Assembly (NCBI RefSeq): GCF_029784155.1
Contig: NC_073692.1
Location: 234,750,503-234,814,502 of the forward strand
Direction of reading: 5' to 3'
DNA: 64,000 nucleotides
Source: Uranotaenia lowii
Taxonomy: Eukaryota > Arthropoda > Insecta > Diptera > Culicidae
Under the pieces are notes generated by a model that worked only from the letters and a program-made list of their open reading frames with translations, had not been told where the DNA came from and ran no database searches. The position numbers and the translations under genes are program-made. Positions 22,136 through 33,759 of the stretch are shown in pieces. The stretch's first letter is position 1. Every line of letters begins with the position of its first letter.

Positions 22136-22694
22136 TTTTGTACCATTAGTTGTATTAAAATCTTGATTCAGTGCTTATTTAAGATTTTTATAATTTTATC
22201 TTCATCCTTTTTTGAACGGACAAACACAACTTCCCAAACAGCATATATAGAAAATCGCACAACAAAGAAACTTTGAAGCGTACTATCTCGAAAGTAGCTT
22301 TTGTACACTGTATATCCCTTTGGCTCTGAGGGCCTCATATGATGTGATAGCAATTGTTTACAAAAAACTGAACTTCATTTATTGACGTCAAGTTTCAAAT
22401 TTAAAATCGAGCTCTGAACCCGAATAGAAGTCGAAAAAATATCTGCGAAGAGCAGTTTATTGGTCAGATTATAGAAAAAGAAAATTTTATGAACAGCAGC
22501 TGAAGATATTTTTTTAAAAACACAATTGTTTTTTTTTTCATTTTACAGTACATATTTCAAAAACTGCTCTAATCAGATTTTTCGGATTTAATTTTTTTTA
22601 AATTCAGTGACTGAAATGGTATTAAAAATGACTCTCAATTAACGAATAAAAAATATTGTTATCTAGTGTTATTGAAAATGTATGCTGTTTATAC

Positions 22695-23482
22695 TAGGGT
22701 TACCATCCGTCCCGCAAAAGCGGGACATGTCCCGCTTTTTTGTTGAATGTCCCGCCGTCCCGCTTTTTTCATGGAGAACTTTTGCGAAATTCACTGACTT
22801 ACTCTGGAAAAAATCAAACATTATCATCAATTTAAATTCATTCACTCAACAAAAAATCTTCAGAATACGTCTATTTTCTCAAAATAAGCAACTCAGAACA
22901 AAAAAAATTTGAATACGTCTTTTTTTCTCAAAGTTAGCATCAATTTTTTCAGTGTTTACATAAAGACAATACTGAATAGCCCTAAAGTTACAATAAGATT
23001 CGGATTCAGTTAAACGTTCTAGGAGCACGTTCAATCAATGCAATGTAAATAACTTTGGTTATGAAGAAAATATTGTGTAAGGAGGGTCTCCAAATTATTA
23101 TAGATCTTGATTTTTCGACAGAATCATAGATGCACAAAGGTGTTTTACGCGATATTAAATCCACCATTTACATGTAGGACATGAAATATTTCTCTCAAAT
23201 AACGTGTTTATTTGCAAGAACCGTGGAAATAAACGGTGTTTATGATAAAAAAAAACCGTGTAAATAGAAGTCATGTAAGAAAAACTGAGCCAAATCAATC
23301 CGCGTTACAAGAAAACCTTAGTGTACTATCGATAAATTACTTTGGCTGATGGTATACGTTTAAGTTTGGCAATACAATAAAGCTTTTTTAAGAGTTTCTT
23401 AAATGTCCCGCTTTTTTCGGCTGTGTCCCGCTTTTTTGTTGTGAAATGTCCCGCTTTTCTTTGAAAGTATCTGGCAAGCCTA
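22695..23482. mobile_element. hAT-type MITE with GTCCCGC arrays
   Basis: TIRs are TAGGGTTACCAT and, inverted, TAGGCTTGCCAGA. The 8-bp GTTTATAC is duplicated exactly (22687-22694, 23483-23490). GTCCCGCTTTTTT is repeated at both ends. End fragments of the same family are at 42530-42630 and 58368-58452. Non-coding. Confidence 0.9.
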
Positions 23483-24326
23483 GTTTATACTCACGTATTC
23501 GGATAGGTTTGAGACAATAAGAAGACTCCAGCGGTGGGATATGTTTTTGTTCAATTCCGGTGCAACCAACACACTTACCACAAAATTAACTGAACCTTGG
23601 ACAAGTGGTCACTGAAATAAAATTATTCAGAGCCACAAATTTAATAATGGAAAATTTTTGATTATTTTGGATGTGCTTTTTTACAATGAATAATATTGAT
23701 ATTCATGCTTACGTTTATCTTCAATTTAAAAAATATCACAATATGTCTGTTGTTCTTTCGGTAAAACAAAAAAAATAGAACCAAAATACAAAGAAGATAT
23801 TTATGTTGTTTACGCTATGAATGCTTACACACAATCTTACACGGTAGCGGGAATCACCTCGAACTGTGGTTCAGAGCAACAATGTTACGCTTGTTTTTTT
23901 GAGAGGAAATTTGAAAATCGAAAAACCTTTGCATTCAGTTGAAAACGTAACATTCAACTTTAGTTTTTTACAGTAATACTTTACATACAAATCAGTGGGG
24001 CTACGCGGGCCGCATTGACCAAGGCCGGGGGCCGCATGCGGCCCGCAAACCCCCAGTTTTACATGCCTGAATTAAACCTTAAAAATAATCCAATTCATTT
24101 TGTATAGAAAAGTCCCAGAACGACGTCAAAAAATTGTCCGTACACTTAGGCCTTTTTCAAATATTAGTCAAGTAAACAGTTATGTGTCAGTCTGTCAAAC
24201 GCAGAAATGTGAGTTGAATCTCAGCAAGACAATTTCCAGTGTTCTGAGCGATAAACACGGTAAAATGAACGGTTTTTAACGTAAAACAGTAGATTTCAAC
24301 AATTTGTGGATATAATTAACAGGAAA

Positions 24327-25337
24327 ATGACTGCTCCTCACAAAAAAATACCCGTTGACATCCGGAAACTGATTGTGGACCTGAAGAATGACGGTAAAAG
24401 CTTGTCCGAAATTGCAGTTATAGTAAAACGGCCACGATCGTCTGTTCAGTATGTCCTTCAGAACTTTAAGAAGACTAACTCCCTGGAGACTCCTCCAGGA
24501 AGAGGCCGCAAATTGAAGCTTACGGATCGTCACCATCGCATCATTGTCAGGGAAATTGGTCAGAATCCCAAAATTAGTGCCCCGAAACTAGCTGACAGCC
24601 TGACGAAGTTTGGAAACATACAAGTCAATCCTCAAACGGTACGGAACATACTTCATGAGAAAAACTACCGAGGTCGTGTTGCTCGTAAGAAGCCGTTTAT
24701 ATCTGCTAAGAATAAGAAAAAGCTGCTGGAATACGCTCAAAAGTATGTCCTGGGACCAGAAGAGTTCTGGCAGAACGTAATATTCACTGACGAAAGCAAA
24801 TTTTATTATTTTTGGGTCTGACGGACATGTAAGAGTATGGCGCAATACTGAATCCGATCCGAAAAATTTGGTGTAGTACGGTGGGGCCATGTAGTGGTGT
24901 GGGGTGCTTTCAGTGCAAATGGCACCGGAAACTTGACATTCATTGAATCTACGATGGATCGATTCATGTATCTTGACATTTTGAAGCACAATTTGAAGGA
25001 CAGTGCGATGAAGCTGGGTCACGGTTCCGATTTTCATTTCGTCCAGGATAATGATCCGAAACATTCATCGAAGCTAGTAAGGGAATGGCTCCTTTCCAAT
25101 GTCAAATCAACACTCCCACACCCTCCCCAATCACCGGACCTCAACCCAATTGAAAATTTGTGGGATCATCTCAAACGGAATATTCGTGAACATACGATTC
25201 AGAACAAAAATCAGTTGAAGGTGGTTTTGCAGGAGGAATGGCGTAAGATTTCGCCCACGACTACCCAGAAGTTGTCAATTTCGACGAAAAGACGCCTACA
25301 GAGTGTAATTGCAGCAAAAGGCGGACATACCAAGTAG
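24327..25337 (+). pseudogene. Tc1 DD34E transposase, two frameshifts
   Basis: The start is ATG at 24327 (TAPHKKIPVDIRKLIVDL), where Tc1 proteins usually begin. A paired helix-turn-helix DNA-binding region follows, with a GRGRK linker (about residues 60-64). Catalytic motifs: FTDESKF, then VQDNDPKHSS and SPDLNPIENLW, with 34 residues between the second D and the E. The frame is lost in a T run near 24812 (before GSDGHVRVWR) and again near 24870 (before VVWGAFS). The last residues read GGHTK and then TAG. That TAG is created by a transposon inserted at 25335. Without it the normal Tc1 ending GGHTKY would be present. Confidence 0.9.
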
Positions 25338-27489
25338 GGTAAGTGTTCCTAATTTGGCAAGTGTACCTAATGTTGACATACCGTCCGATTTTGACTGTTT
25401 TTGACCTTATTTTTCTATTATCATAATTATAAAAAAAAAGATAATGTAACGGACCATGTGAACTTTCATTTAACAAACAAGTTTTCTATCACAGGATTTT
25501 TCGTAAAATCCGGATTGTTTCAAAGTTTGTCCAAATGGAATGGAATTGTTAGCAAATTTCTTAAAAAACACCTATTTAGAAATGGACGATTAAAGCAGAA
25601 TTTGTCATCCGATTTTTTTTTTAATTTTTTGTCGGGTTGTATTTTATCATGATTTTAATAATAAGTATGTTAGAACCATATTTTTTTCGTGAAATGCTAA
25701 AAAAAGCTTATGTCCACAACTAGGAACCCTATTATCAATGTGTTCCTAATTATGGACATAGTCAAAGTTTTCCAAACTATATCAAAATCATAGAATGTGT
25801 TTGAAATAAATTTGGTTGGTTTCTTTGTGTTTTAACTTAATTTTCAACGATCTGTTAAAATAAACTCTTTTGAGCTAATAAAACATGATTTTTTATTACT
25901 TCAGTGTATCTCAAAGCTAAAAAAAATGAAAAAAAAAAATATTTTCGTCAGATTGTAAAGAACGCACCCTACGCGACAGAAAAGGAAACTATAAAGTTAC
26001 AGAGAGCTTTTCAACAAGAGCAGAATCGAAAGGAAAAATAAAAAAAAATTGAAATAAAATAAGTTGTATACCGCCACCTGGGGCATCATGCAACACTTTT
26101 CCATTTCAATGGCTTCTAAAAACCTAATGTTCACAGATAATCATACCACTTGTACATCAAAAGTTTTAAGGTTAATGGGACATCCAATTAACGTAGCTAA
26201 AAAAAATAATTAGTTTCACCAGTGATTTTTAAATTTACAAAACATGTGATTTTCACCCTACTAAGAAAAGGGGTAAGTTGTAAAAACCATTGTTTTTAAT
26301 GAAAAAGTGTGAAAAGTAATAGATTTTGAAATATTTGTGATTTCGTTACGCATAAAGCATGATCTGCAGTTGTTTTTGATTTTGAAGATTAAATTTGATA
26401 TTTTTTCGGTCAAAGATTTTTTTAAAAGAAAGCAATGGGGTGCTATATATATTAAGGGATAAAAAATACTACAACAAACTTTAAAACTATATTCCAGCAT
26501 ATGGTAACAAGATTTAAACTGTGAACTATTGATTTGCATGTCGATGTGTTTTAGCCCAGACTGCTATCGGAATTTAAAAAATATTAATTAAAAAAAATTA
26601 AATGATTGTTCGAAAAATATTTATACACCAACAGTGCTGATATAGGATAATAAAGTCAATATAAAGTTTGTAGGTGATATCATTAAGCCAATCCGTCAAA
26701 CTGTGTAAAGTTTTTCACGGCATCGAAAAATGTAAAAATTTTGATTTTTCAAATTTTTTATGAGAATCATAAACTTCAAAAAACTATCTCACTAAGTGAG
26801 AAACTATGGCATTATTGTTTTGTTATCATTAACTTTTGGTTTTATTACATTATACTCAAATAAAATTTAAATAAATGTTGTGATAACACAAATGTTGCAT
26901 CTAACAATGCTGATGCATGCTGCTCTGTTTGACTGTATCTTATTTGTTTCCATTACAATGAATTTCCTACTTTTTAAAATATAATAAATTTATTCATTGG
27001 AAAAGGTAAAGTTTGAATTTTAATAAGCTCAACATCCACTACTTTCTTCAAAACTAGCTTAAAGGAATATTGTGTATGATTTAAATAATCCTTATTTCTC
27101 TATTCATATACCAAAAACGTAAAATTTATAAAAAGGTGAGTTTTGAGATTGTTCTCATTAAGGTATTAAAAAACAGACCTATATGCAAAATCAGGAACAA
27201 ATATTGGGTACGCGGATACATTTTTTCTCATATGTTAACATTAGGAACACCCATATGTTAACATTAGGAACAATTAGTGCTAAATTAGGAACATCGACAC
27301 ACTTTATTAAACATGATATTTTTCGTAAATTAAAGCTTGGAATGATTATTTTAAAACATAACAGAGTTCATAAAAAAAATTTGGAACTTAGTTACCAAAA
27401 AAAGTACATCTAAGAATTAATGATTCGGCTTACTAATATCAAAACTAAAAACCTCTGACATAATATAGCGAAATTAGGCTCACTTACCC
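25337..27489. mobile_element. TA-flanked element with GGGTAAGTG...CCTAATTT TIRs (2.15 kb)
   Basis: The ends GGGTAAGTGTTCCTAATTTG and, inverted, GGGTAAGTGAGCCTAATTTC are flanked by TA (25335-25336, 27490-27491). Words such as TTCCTAAT and ATTAGGAAC recur inside near 25725-25760 and 27230-27300. No transposase is seen. It contains a second MITE at 26071-26935. Tc1/mariner-type by its TA target, non-autonomous. Confidence 0.82.
26071..26935. mobile_element. CCGTCAA-family MITE, copy 1
   Basis: It starts CCGCCACCTGGGGCATCATG and ends with the inverse of CAGTCAAACAGAGCAGCATG, with TA on both sides. It shares long blocks (AATGGCTTCTAAAAA, CTAAGAAAAGGGGTAAGTTG, CACCAACAGTG) with copies at 31.3, 36.1, 51.6 and 59.2 kb. 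Confidence 0.8.
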
Positions 27490-27899
27490 TATTGATTTGA
27501 TATTCTGGACCTTCTTTGTGAGAATTTTCACTCTGTACGAACAATTTTTTGATATAAATTTTCTTGATTTTTTTAGTTTATAAGTCTTTTAAGAAAATAA
27601 GTGAAATGATTGTTGATTTAAATGCTGCCTAAGATTGAGCAACAATTTGAACGTGTAATGAAATAAAAATGGGATTGTTTCGTTTGGTCTCATATGTTTT
27701 ATGAAACGATTAATATCACGTGCACGGCTGTACGGACAATTTTTTTATACAGTGTATGTGTATGTTGCATTTTCATAAGAAAAAATGAAGATTTATACGT
27801 CTATTACACGGAAGTTTCACAGGACCGGCAAAAAAAAAAATCATGAACAACAACAAAAATCATTTTCCATTGGGGCCCCTTTCAAATGAACCTGATAGG

Positions 27900-28390
27900 C
27901 AGGGATGCCAGGTGTTGAGGAGTAAAAATCTGGGCAATTTTGAAAAAAAAGTCTGTGTGTGTCTGTTCATAGGGAAGTTCACAAATTTGGTACTAAACAA
28001 GAAATTTGACGATGCGTGTGAGCAGAGGGGGGGGGGGGGGGGGGGGGTAGACCCCTGTGGTTATCCTGTGGTATTCGGGTTATTTTCGAGTAGAGAACTA
28101 TATAACAACCACTGTTTCCTTCCAAGTACCATGCCGATCTTATTTTAAAAAATAATTGTTTAATGAATGATTGATCAAATACCAATGAATACAAGCGAGA
28201 TTTCAGTCTAATCTGGCACTTACGGAACAAATCCGATGCATGAGTATTGATTTCATCACTCAATTTTGAAAATCAGTAAAATCTGTGCACTCTCAGCAAA
28301 AATCTGGGCAACATCTGTGTCTGGCCAATATCTGGACGAAGGGTCAAAAGTCTTGGTTTTACAGACAAATCTGGGCACCTGGCAACCCAG
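27900..28390. mobile_element. hAT-type MITE, CAGGGATGCCAGGTG with AAATCTGGGCAA arrays
   Basis: TIRs are CAGGGATGCCAGGTG and, inverted, CTGGGTTGCCAGGTG. The 8-bp CTGATAGG is duplicated exactly (27892-27899, 28391-28398). AAATCTGGGCA is repeated near both ends. A G21 run sits at 28027-28047. Non-coding; the overlapping frames are not called. Confidence 0.92.
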
Positions 28391-28569
28391 CTGATAGGAT
28401 TATGACACGAGTTGAATATTTTAATTTGACACATTCGTATGATGTGAATGTGCCATCTAAAAAAATCGAATGTGAATTGAACGATTTTCCTCAGTGTGGT
28501 TTTAACGCCTAAATGTAGATGATAAATTTAACTTCTTGCGATCTTTAAGGTGCAAGATTTTTTTTTATT

Positions 28570-29052
28570 TAATGAACAGTAGCGTTCCGCATATCGGAAC
28601 TCCGGTTATCAGAGCTTTCGCATTATTCGAGCTACTGGTTTCACATAAGATCCTAATATTTTCTAAGTTATGTGAACGGATAATATGCAAAATCGTAGGA
28701 AAAGAAAAGTGTTTAACGAGGCGGTCCATCTCCCGATAACCTCGAAAAAGCGAGGTAGATTGATAACACTTAAACCATACCTTATTTAGAGTGTATAGTA
28801 GAACCCCGCTTATCCGGTTATCCGAGCTTTTGCGGAATCCGTGTCACCATGTTCATAGCAAATCCATGTAGTTACCGAGCTGTGCTCCTGGATGGTATGC
28901 AAAACCAGAGCAGAAGGATAGGATTTTCAATGTAATTCGTGTAATCCGAGGTTCCACTTATCATCCGAACACATAACTCTATAAATATGAGGATCTTGTT
29001 ATAACCCGTTTACTCGAAACGGTGAAGCTCGGATAAGCAGGGCACTACAGTA
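28570..29052. repeat. GTAGAACCCC/GGATAA MITE family, one full and one partial copy
   Basis: 28796-29052 has ends TAGTAGAACCCCGCTTATCC and, inverted, TACTGTAGTGCCCTGCTTATCC, with GTTATCCGAGC and GCATGCAAAA-like middle words. 28580-28745 is a decayed relative (CGGAACTCCGGTTATCAGAG). Other members are at 2884, 48889 and 63718. Confidence 0.65.
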
Positions 29053-31262
29053 ATTTAGTTTAGGAGAATAGTTTATCAGTGACTTCGATTAGTTAATGCC
29101 AATTCGGAATGTCCACCGGTAATTTGAACTCCAATTATCGGGTCAATGTTATGCAGTTAATTTCCGACATAGTAATCAGCGGCACCTTAAATCATAAAAC
29201 TAATGAAACCTATCAGGCTTAGCCTTGGCTTGGAAAGAATGAAAAATAATAAACATCAAACTTAACGACGCGACGCGGTCATAGGACGACCGCGACGGTT
29301 GGACTGCAAACCAACTCAATGACCCAAAACGCCTCGCCTAGGCCAGTAATCAGAGCAGCTCAATCCAGTCATCGAACGTCCTACATGACAGTTTGGCACC
29401 TCCCAAAAAAAAAAAAACAAAAATCGGCAGCTTAGGAAATTCCAGCGCAAGTACCGACCTACCTAATCATCAACACTAGTCAGCCAGCAGTAAGTTCAAA
29501 CAAAACTTAACGACGACAGCCATCGACAACAATCAGCGGTGACATGCGGCGGCGCAATGTGATTTATGAATTTGTCGATCCAAATAGCGGTAATCAATCT
29601 TCCTTCAAGTTTGCGCCTTAAGCCCAGGAGGAACTGGAATCGGAGTCAGAAGCGAATCGACGCGAGTCTTTTGGAAATAGAATAACCGCCCCAAAAATTC
29701 ATCATACATACCGACCACAGCGAGAGCGCAAGAAGAAAAAAAAAATGACAGTTCAATGTTTTCGGAGCCAGCATTCGGCATTTGCGAAAAATTACCAGTC
29801 CATTTGTGCAATCGTTCGTCTGTTTAAAAATGCGATTATTATTGTCATATTAATATTAGTCAACACGGAAACCTTCGAAATCAGAAGTACGTAAATCTGA
29901 CCGAATGGCCAACGCCTTTCACGTCTTAAGCTAGGGGTTTGGAGCAGACGCGAAGAGAATGAACCGAGAAAAAAACCGCGACTTGTGTGATGTATGTGGA
30001 ACACTTCATTAGAAGACTGGTCGATTACCTATTGCTCTTTAGGAAAAGACCCTTCAGCAAAATGGAGCCGAACTCACCTTAAAATAACAAACAGCCGGCA
30101 GCAGAAAAATTTTCGCTCATTACCGCCTTCTCCCATACGATACGATACGATATAGCCAATCCATTCACCTTCGAATTTTATACTCAATATGATCATTTGG
30201 ACGGTCTTTCGGGTCCAGCCAGACGACCACCTTTAGTGGCAATTAGATCAGGTGGTTTTGGACTCGCAACCCTCGACTATACTAGAGATAATCCAACTAG
30301 CCACTTCCATTCTCTAAGTTTAGTTTCGGTTGGAAATTCTTGAAACGTTCAAGTCACGGAAAACGGAACCAGTTGAAGTGGCGGAGAGATTTTTTTTGTC
30401 TTCAACTAACAAACGAAACAATCGACATTGAACGGAATCTTGGCTACATATTTCGCCTAATCGATTACCAATCGTCGAGGGGTTTGAAGGTTGAACAGGC
30501 GAAAGTTAACACCAGTTAGTTGAACGGTTTTGGTTCACGTGTATAGATTTGGTTGCCAATAATGACACAATACACATAACAAATTATGGAAATGTTTGAC
30601 GGAAATTTTGATTAATTTCCATGGTTTGCCGGAGAACGGAATCGTCCGTCATTGACCAAAAATTTTCTTGCATAGACAAAATTCATCCAAGGAAAAATGT
30701 AAACCTTTCAGCCGTTTGACAATGTTTTCGAAAATTTAGTACCAACATCTCTGAATTCAAATGGATGCCAGGATAATGTTTGCGATGGTACTAATTAAAT
30801 AAATATATGGAGCTGTCAAACTGGATTGTCATTTTCACATAATAATGTGAAGGAAATTTTGTGTGAAAATGGCCCACCCATCAGTTTGTAAACTTTGAAA
30901 AGAGTCAAAACTAGTTGGAGAAATTTCACGGATACGATTTGGTTTTGATTTGCTAATGGAATTATGGTCAGTTACTGAAATTTTTAACCAAGATACGTCA
31001 GTTCTTGCCACCAGCCTCTTGGGTCTTTTTAAACTGCTATAAGCATAAGCAAAGTTTTCCTGGGTTAACTCGAGCTAAATAGCATTATGGACATTTTTTA
31101 AACCGTTTACAATATCTGGAAAAGGGTTTATAGTTTTTTTTAAAATATAAGAAAAGAAGTTAAATCTTTTTGGAATGAAAATTAATTTTTCGTAGAAATT
31201 TGAATTCGATTACGAAAAAATAGAAAATTTCATTTATTTGATCAAGTACAGTTCACTAAAGT
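29053..31262. other. Unassigned tract, GC-richer at about 29260-29960
   Basis: No TE terminal repeats and no motif-bearing open frame were found. The part from 29260 to 29960 has more C, G and CpG (ACGACGCGACGCGGTC-like) than its AT-rich surroundings and includes a donor-like GCAGTAAGTT at 29488-29497. It could be a host promoter or 5' UTR whose gene continues outside, but nothing proves it. A short ACGAT pentamer repeat lies at 30135-30151. Confidence 0.35.
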
Positions 31263-31267
31263 AGGTA

Positions 31268-32560
31268 CAGCCAATTGGGGCATCATACAATACTTTAAAC
31301 TTAAATGGCTTCTAAATACTTAATGTCCACAAAAACATAATCATACCACTTGTACACCAAAGTTTCAAGATTGATTGGACATCAAATTGACGTAGTCAGA
31401 AAAGTTATTAGTTTCACCAGTTATTTTTAATTTTAACAAAAACATGCAATTTTTACTCTACTAAGGAAAAGGGGTAGGTCGCAACAAACTTTGTTTTTAA
31501 TAAAAAAAAAATTACAGTTTTAGTTATATTTTTGATGTCATAACGCATAAAGCACCAATTGCAGCAATTATTGGTTTTGTTCAAAATTTATTCTGTCAAA
31601 AACGTTTTTTTAGGAAAAAGCATAAACGGTGCTGCATACATTTAGGGGTGAAAAATATCAACAAAGAATTCTACTAGCTGAAATCATAAAAAATGATGTT
31701 GGGATGGATGAAATTCTGAAATTAAAAATCGCGTGATGCAAAACAGTCATATTCCAGCACATGGAAACGAGATTTAAAAGGTCTAATAATCTTTGATTTG
31801 CATTTTGATGCATTAAGCCCAGACTGGTAACTGCATTTTGAAAATATTTATTAATAAAATTTGGTGACTGTCTGAAAAATATGTTTACACCAACAGTGTT
31901 GTAATTAATAATAAAAGCAATTTAAAGTTTGTAGTATCATGAGGCCAATCCGTCATACTGGGTGAAGTTTTTTACGGCATCGAAAAATGTAAAAATTAGC
32001 AAACCTATTGCGTGGTAGTGGAGTGTAGGAATATTAGAATTATAAGAAAAACATGATAAAAAAAATGAAACGAAATTAAATTAAATTAAATTAACTATTT
32101 ATTGAACAAAGTTAGGTAGAGTTTGATCGTAGGCTACTTTAGTTGGTTTAATTTCTTCAGCGTGTAGAATGTACTCCTGGTAGTAGTGTTGGTACAAAAT
32201 GTCAAATCAATTGATCCGTCTATGTGTGGGTGCTTGAGTACGATCTCATCGAAGAGGAGATGAAAACAAAGCCTCAGTTTATAAACGAGCTTTACAGAGC
32301 ACAGTAAAGCACAAGTAAAACAGAAAAGTAAACGGGAAAGAATATATTCTCATAAAAACAAGTTGGATTCACCTCATATTGCTCGATTTTTTTTATTTCT
32401 TATGAGATTCAAAAACATTTTGCGATGTGTTTATGTCATCTTCATTTTTTTCATCAATAAATGATAACTTTATTACAGTATATTGAAATAAAATTGAATG
32501 AGTGTTGTGGTATACAAATGTTGCAGCTAACCTGCTGTTGTATGATGCCCCGTTTGACGG
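31268..32560. mobile_element. CCGTCAA-family MITE, copy 2, with internal insertion
   Basis: The left end CAGCCAATTGGGGCATCATA follows TA. The right end is TGATGCCCCGTTTGACGG. The part at about 31995-32380 has no counterpart in the other copies and includes four AAATT repeats (32070-32092), so it is a later insertion of about 390 bp, type unknown. Confidence 0.75.
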
Positions 32561-33755
32561 TTCCTGTTTTTGGCTATTGTTTTCGAGGTTCCTGTTTAGT
32601 CCTCAGCATTCCGGGAGTGTCTTCACACTTTTTTATCCAAATAACGCTTGTATCAGAACTGCTACAATTGATTCCATAGCACAACTTTTGATTCAAATTA
32701 AAAAAATCACAATAGAGGAATGCTCACTAAAAAAAACATCACTATATCATTTTTCAATGCTTGAATTATCAACCATTATTTTTGTTTTCCGCCAGTACTT
32801 TGAAAATGGTTGAAATTTAACAATTCGTTCTGGAAAATGAACTTTTCAGAAAAAAAAAATCATAAACGGTTGAAAAAACTCTAAAATGATTATAAAAAAA
32901 TAGCGTGTGTTGTCTACATAAATATAAATTTTGAACTATATAAAAATGTTGTTTGTTCCATGGCAACTACCCAAAATCTAAATCTGTTATTTAAGCTTTT
33001 TTATAACAACCATTAATCAAACAATTTTTATTTATCAGCTTCAAAAACTTGAATGAAATTTGAGCGACTCAATACACCTGTTATGCAAGAATTTGCCAGA
33101 GCAAAATAAAACCTAATTAAATCATTGTATTATGCAAAACAAGTGCTTTTCAGCATCAATCTTTTTTTTTATTGAAATTCACCTAATAAGAAACTAAAAT
33201 TTTGAAACTTCGCACTGGTCGGTAGATTGATGAGAGAAATTTGACGTTTGAAAGATTTTTTCCTTTTTTATTCAGTCTTCCTCCCCCAGGTGTAAACGAC
33301 AAATTTCTCTCATCAATCAACCGACTGCGGTTAAGGGTCATCAGAAAAGTCGAGGCTCATACCAAAGTTTTTATCTTGAATAAGCGAAAAACATAGTAAA
33401 TATTAGTGAATTGTCCCGCCAATTTTTCTCCGATAACCTTACCTCAAACATCAAATTTTTGTTAGTTTCAAAGCTCATAAGCGTTTAGCCGGTACCGAGG
33501 CAATGTGACAGGTGATTTCTGATGGGCGCCTAAACTTATGGACTGGCAAGCCAATGGAGTATCAATCTAGTCGATCCTCATAATTTTGAAACTCAAATTT
33601 GTAAGACTTGCTGTTAGCCAATCGATAGAAGAGCAGTGAACTCCAAACAATCCCTGGGGTAGACACGCTTACCACTCTAAAAACTAGTTGCAGGGACTTA
33701 TTGGTTTTTTTCAAATGCAGTAATATGTGGTTCTGTAAAATCTATTTCTAAACAG
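32561..33755. other. AT-rich intergenic with a diverged inverted repeat
   Basis: GAGAGAAATTTGACGTTTGA near 33232-33251 and ACAAATTTCTCTCATCAATC near 33299-33318 form an imperfect inverted pair with CCTCCCCCAGGTGTAAACGA between. No coding signal was seen. Confidence 0.35.
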
Positions 33756-33759
33756 AAGA

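Larger units (their letters stand above)
20879..24069 (-). mobile_element. hAT transposon, decayed, with two nested hAT-type MITEs
   Basis: The ends CAGGCATGTCAAACTCG (20879) and AGTTTTACATGCCTG (ending 24069) are inverted. The 8-bp AATTAAAC flanks it exactly on both sides (20871-20878, 24070-24077). GCGGGCCGC-rich subterminal sequence lies at both ends. CAGGCATGTCAAACT ends with GCGGGCCGC are known from hAT families whose transposase resembles GTF2IRD2/ZBED proteins. A fitting transposase remnant lies inside. Nested elements are at 20921-21376 and 22695-23482. Confidence 0.92.
18884..27754 (+). mobile_element. Tc1 element with IR/DR ends, expanded to 8.9 kb by nested insertions
   Basis: The outer ends CACTGTATCAAAAAATTGTC (18884) and its inverse (27727-27754) are flanked by TA (18882-18883, 27755-27756). 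A second copy of the TCAAAAAATTGTCCGTACA motif lies at 24127-24145, and an inverted one (GTACGAACAATTTTTTGATA) at 27534-27553. After subtracting insertions these inner copies sit about 200 bp from each end. This is the IR/DR layout of Sleeping Beauty-like Tc1 elements. The uninterrupted element would be about 1.7 kb. Insertions are at 19011-20853, 20879-24069 and 25337-27489. The transposase is at 24327-25337. Confidence 0.9.

Noticed and set aside
28027..28047. G21 run as a functional G-quadruplex
   Set aside because: A single homopolymer inside a MITE; no evidence beyond slippage.
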